64,000 bases of DNA, from positions 23,858,645-23,922,644 of the forward strand of contig NC_063058.1 in the NCBI RefSeq assembly GCF_018812025.1, given 5' to 3'. The position numbers and the translations under genes are program-made. Below, piece after piece: positions 61,283 to 64,000 of this stretch (its first letter is position 1; every line of letters starts with the position of its first letter). The notes beneath the pieces were generated by a model that was given only the letters and a program-made list of their open reading frames with translations, searched no databases and was not told the DNA's origin. The DNA is from Megalobrama amblycephala (lineage: Eukaryota > Chordata > Actinopteri > Cypriniformes > Xenocyprididae).

Positions 61283-63030
61283 CGTCCTGATTTTGCCGAG
61301 TTAGATGCGTTCCTGGGTCAACATATTTTGTTGATCCTGGAACAACATTCCAGTCTGAAAATTTAGTCTTAACCCTATTCCTACCCCCAGTGGTGTAATG
61401 TAACAAAGTAATAATACTTCGTTACAGTACTTAAGTATTTTTGGGAGAATCTGTACTTTACTTGAGTCTTTATATTTCTGTCAACTTTTACTTTTACTCC
61501 ACTACATTTCCTAAATAAAATGTATACTTTTACTCCGATACATTTTCCCAAAGCATTTTCGTTACTTACTACAAAATAAAGTCGGAAGAACATAGACTGA
61601 AAACAAGTGCTCGCACAACCGCGGTTGATTTCATTTTCCGGGTTGCGTCCGTTGCTGGAGGCTGAGAAGAGTGAACTGTCATTATACAGTACAAGAGCGA
61701 CCTCTAGAGGTGAAATAAAAACGATCACTGATGCCTCCTATAGTTTGTTTTGACATGTGACGTGAGGCTGCGCACTGCGCACTGTAGAGCGGGACGCTTC
61801 AAAAACGGATTTAAAACGAACAACAAAACGGTATGTTATACAGTGTACACTACAGTACATGTTTTCATATCATTATAAAGTAATTAGTTAGATGCTGCAT
61901 TAGTGGAGAACAGTAGTATGTTTGCCGTCGAGGCTGAGAGGATGTTAACATTAGTACCTCAAGCAGTTAAAACAATGTGACAAAAATACCAACTGTTTAA
62001 TGTCATGATTGTTACCATTCATTTGCATTAGTTTATATCCATTTGTTCGCTGTTATGCATTCGTTATCCAGTGAAGTTGCATATTTAAACTGTATCCTCA
62101 TTATGCAGCGACAGAAACATTTATCAGAAATGTATTCGATTTGTTCTTTTTATTGGCACTGTAACACATATTTTGATTAGATCATCATCAAGTTTTCTAA
62201 AATAGAGGCAAATAATGTGTGAAAGTATACATATAATAGACCCATGCTATGCCTTTGTGTGTAAAGATGGCAATTTTTAAGCATGACTGTTATGAAATGG
62301 TAACACTTTACAATAAGAGTCCATTTATAATTTAAAGGTTAATAAAAGTATTGTTCATTGTTCATTGTTAAAGTTGTCTCTTACATTAGTTATAGTGCGA
62401 ATTAACATGAACGAATAATAATTAATATATTAGTATTTTTTATTTTTTTAAAATTACAATAAACATTTAGCCATTTTTTAATTCAAAGAAACAAAATGTA
62501 AGAAAGAGTTAAAACTGAACATAATCATGCTGCTCAAACTGTGCATAGAACAATTTTTAATTTTCAATTTTTTGCTCCTTTTGTATTTTACATTTACTTG
62601 TACTTTTACTTTCAATACTTAAGTACGTTTAATATAAAAAACATATATACTTTTCGTACTTAAGTACAAAAAATATCACATACTTTAAAACTTTTACTCA
62701 AGTAACATTCAAAACAGTGACTTTAACTTCTACCAAAGTCATTTTCTGGTAAGATATCTTTACTTTTACTCAAGTATGGTTTTCGAGTACTTTATACACC
62801 ACTGCCTACCCCTAAACCTAACCCTACCCATAAGTTATCCCAAAAATCAGAGGGAAATAATAGATGAATAACACTGATGTAGAAGCACCAATTCATGATT
62901 TTAAGCCTAAACTTGACATAATCTGTAAACTTGTCCCTCAAATCTGACTGGTTGATTTGAATGTTGTTCCAGGATCAACAAAAATGTTGACCCAGGAACA
63001 TGTTGAACTCAGCAAAATCAGGCTATGCGT
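61283..63030. mobile_element. Fold-back element interrupted at its centre by a hAT element
   Basis: The left arm (near 61290-61365: cctgattttgccgagtt, cgttcctgggtcaacat, gttgatcctggaacaacatt) is inverted in the right arm (near 62955-63030: aatgttgttccaggatcaac, atgttgacccaggaac, aactcagcaaaatcagg). The interior ccctaccc/cctaaccc segment is split by the element at 61388-62804. Confidence 0.72.
61388..62804. mobile_element. hAT-like element (CAGTGGTGTAA termini) with perfect 8-bp duplication
   Basis: Starts CAGTGGTGTAATGTAACAAA and ends GAGTACTTTATACACCACTG. It is flanked by cctacccc at 61380-61387 and 62805-62812. 1,417 bp. Sub-terminal acttaagtac and tttactcaagt motifs repeat at both ends. 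No transposase frame. Confidence 0.9.
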
Positions 63031-64000
63031 TATGCAGCACGTTTGAGCTTCTGGAGGAGGTTTGTTCTCACGCGTGAAGCAGGTTCATTTGAGCTTTGTT
63101 CATGTTCACTGATCAATGTTTATGTGAATAAATGCCTAAATTAAATCTGATCTATTTTCGAATCTCTTCCGAAAATTTGGACTAAACCACTCGAATTCAT
63201 ATGGATTAGTTTTACGATCTCTTTAAGAACTTTCTGAAGCTACAAAGTGGTAGTCGTGTAGCTGTCTATGGAGAGACAGAAAGCTCTCAGATTTAATAAA
63301 AAATATCTTAATTTGTGTTCTGAAGATGAACGAAAGTCTTACAGGTTTGGAACGATATGAGGGTTAGTAATTAATGACATGTGACATGTGCTTCAAACAA
63401 AACCAAAGGATCATCTTCTAAAAACTGCTGTGTATGTGCGCTGAGATTAAACCTTCCAGTCTAATAATACAAATAATTTTATTATTATATACTTTTGAGT
63501 AGCAAGCATTCACAGCTGCGTTCTGCTGAAAGACAAGGGAGATTCACACAATCCACACACACACACACACACACTCAAAATCCTTTGACTGAGTTGTCCT
63601 TTACGCCCTTGTTTTGCAGTAATGCCAGCACTGGGCTAAATTTATCATGAAAACAGAAAATGTGGAGCAAGGCCAGGTCAGATTTGGAGGAAGAATGCAT
63701 TTCCTGTTCCCTTCACGTCTTGCTGCCCTTCATTCAGCAGCTAACTTCTGAGAACTCCAATTTGACTTTTTGCAAGAGAATGAAATTCCGGTTAGCGAGG
63801 GAGTAGACGTTCACGTACCTGCATTCAATTTCGTATAAATTCCCGTTGCTGGAGGGAATGTGCTTACAAGCGGCAGCCTTCAGAAATGTGCTTTATTAGC
63901 ATAAAACCATGCTGACCTCGGAATGCAGAGCAGGCGATGCATGTGTGTGCGTTGTACGTGTGAGGCTTGTGCCAAGATGAACCCTGGCAACAAGAACGCC
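63031..64000. other. Right edge, furin intron with a repeat fragment
   Basis: 63299-63375 (aaatatcttaatttgtgttc and following) is a fragment of the AGGGTTAGTTCACCC fold-back family. An (AC)n tract lies near 63552-63574. No furin prodomain or signal-peptide exon was found. Confidence 0.45.

Noticed and set aside
61381..61728. 115-codon - strand frame
   Set aside because: It lies within a non-autonomous hAT element and has no transposase motifs.

Overview
This is vertebrate nuclear DNA, most likely from a cyprinid-like teleost. The exons are short, have canonical GT/AG borders and keep consistent codon phase across long introns. The non-coding DNA is packed with short non-autonomous DNA transposons of types familiar from zebrafish and carp genomes: hAT-like elements with 8-bp target duplications, TTAA-bounded elements, a Tc1/mariner copy and fold-back elements. 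No prokaryotic, viral or CRISPR-like system was found.

Two host genes converge tail to tail. On the + strand, 3543-5929 holds the last three coding exons of an alpha-mannosidase II gene (best match man2a2), a Golgi N-glycan-processing enzyme. Its 3' untranslated region probably runs to an AATAAA at 6845. On the - strand, 13358-59830 holds 13 coding exons of furin, the trans-Golgi/endosomal proprotein convertase. They encode 728 residues that align without indels to human furin from about residue 93 through the P domain. All four catalytic residues fall where expected: Asp153, His194, Asn295 and Ser368. The exons for the signal peptide and most of the prodomain lie beyond the right edge.

Layout: 1-3542 is sequence upstream of the man2a2 end exons, with a TTAA element. 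3543-6865 is the man2a2 end. 6866-13357 is the intergenic gap. 13358-17810 is the compact 3' half of furin. 17811-36752 has large introns separating the catalytic-domain exons and contains the densest nested transposons. 36753-52923 is one intron of about 16 kb with several insertions and a 118-bp minisatellite. 52924-59830 has the prodomain-junction, Asp and substrate-loop exons, plus a three-layer hAT nest. 59831-64000 is further furin intron.

The most informative structures are the layered transposon insertions, which can be ordered from target duplications. Others are an inverted repeat pair bracketing a frame-neutral three-exon block of furin, a few sequence peculiarities of this furin (Cys at P3 of the autocleavage site, RGD changed to RGN, an enlarged cytosolic tail) and an orphan exon-like island at 33198-33334. 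I see no convincing new molecular system; this is a conserved host locus remodelled by transposons.
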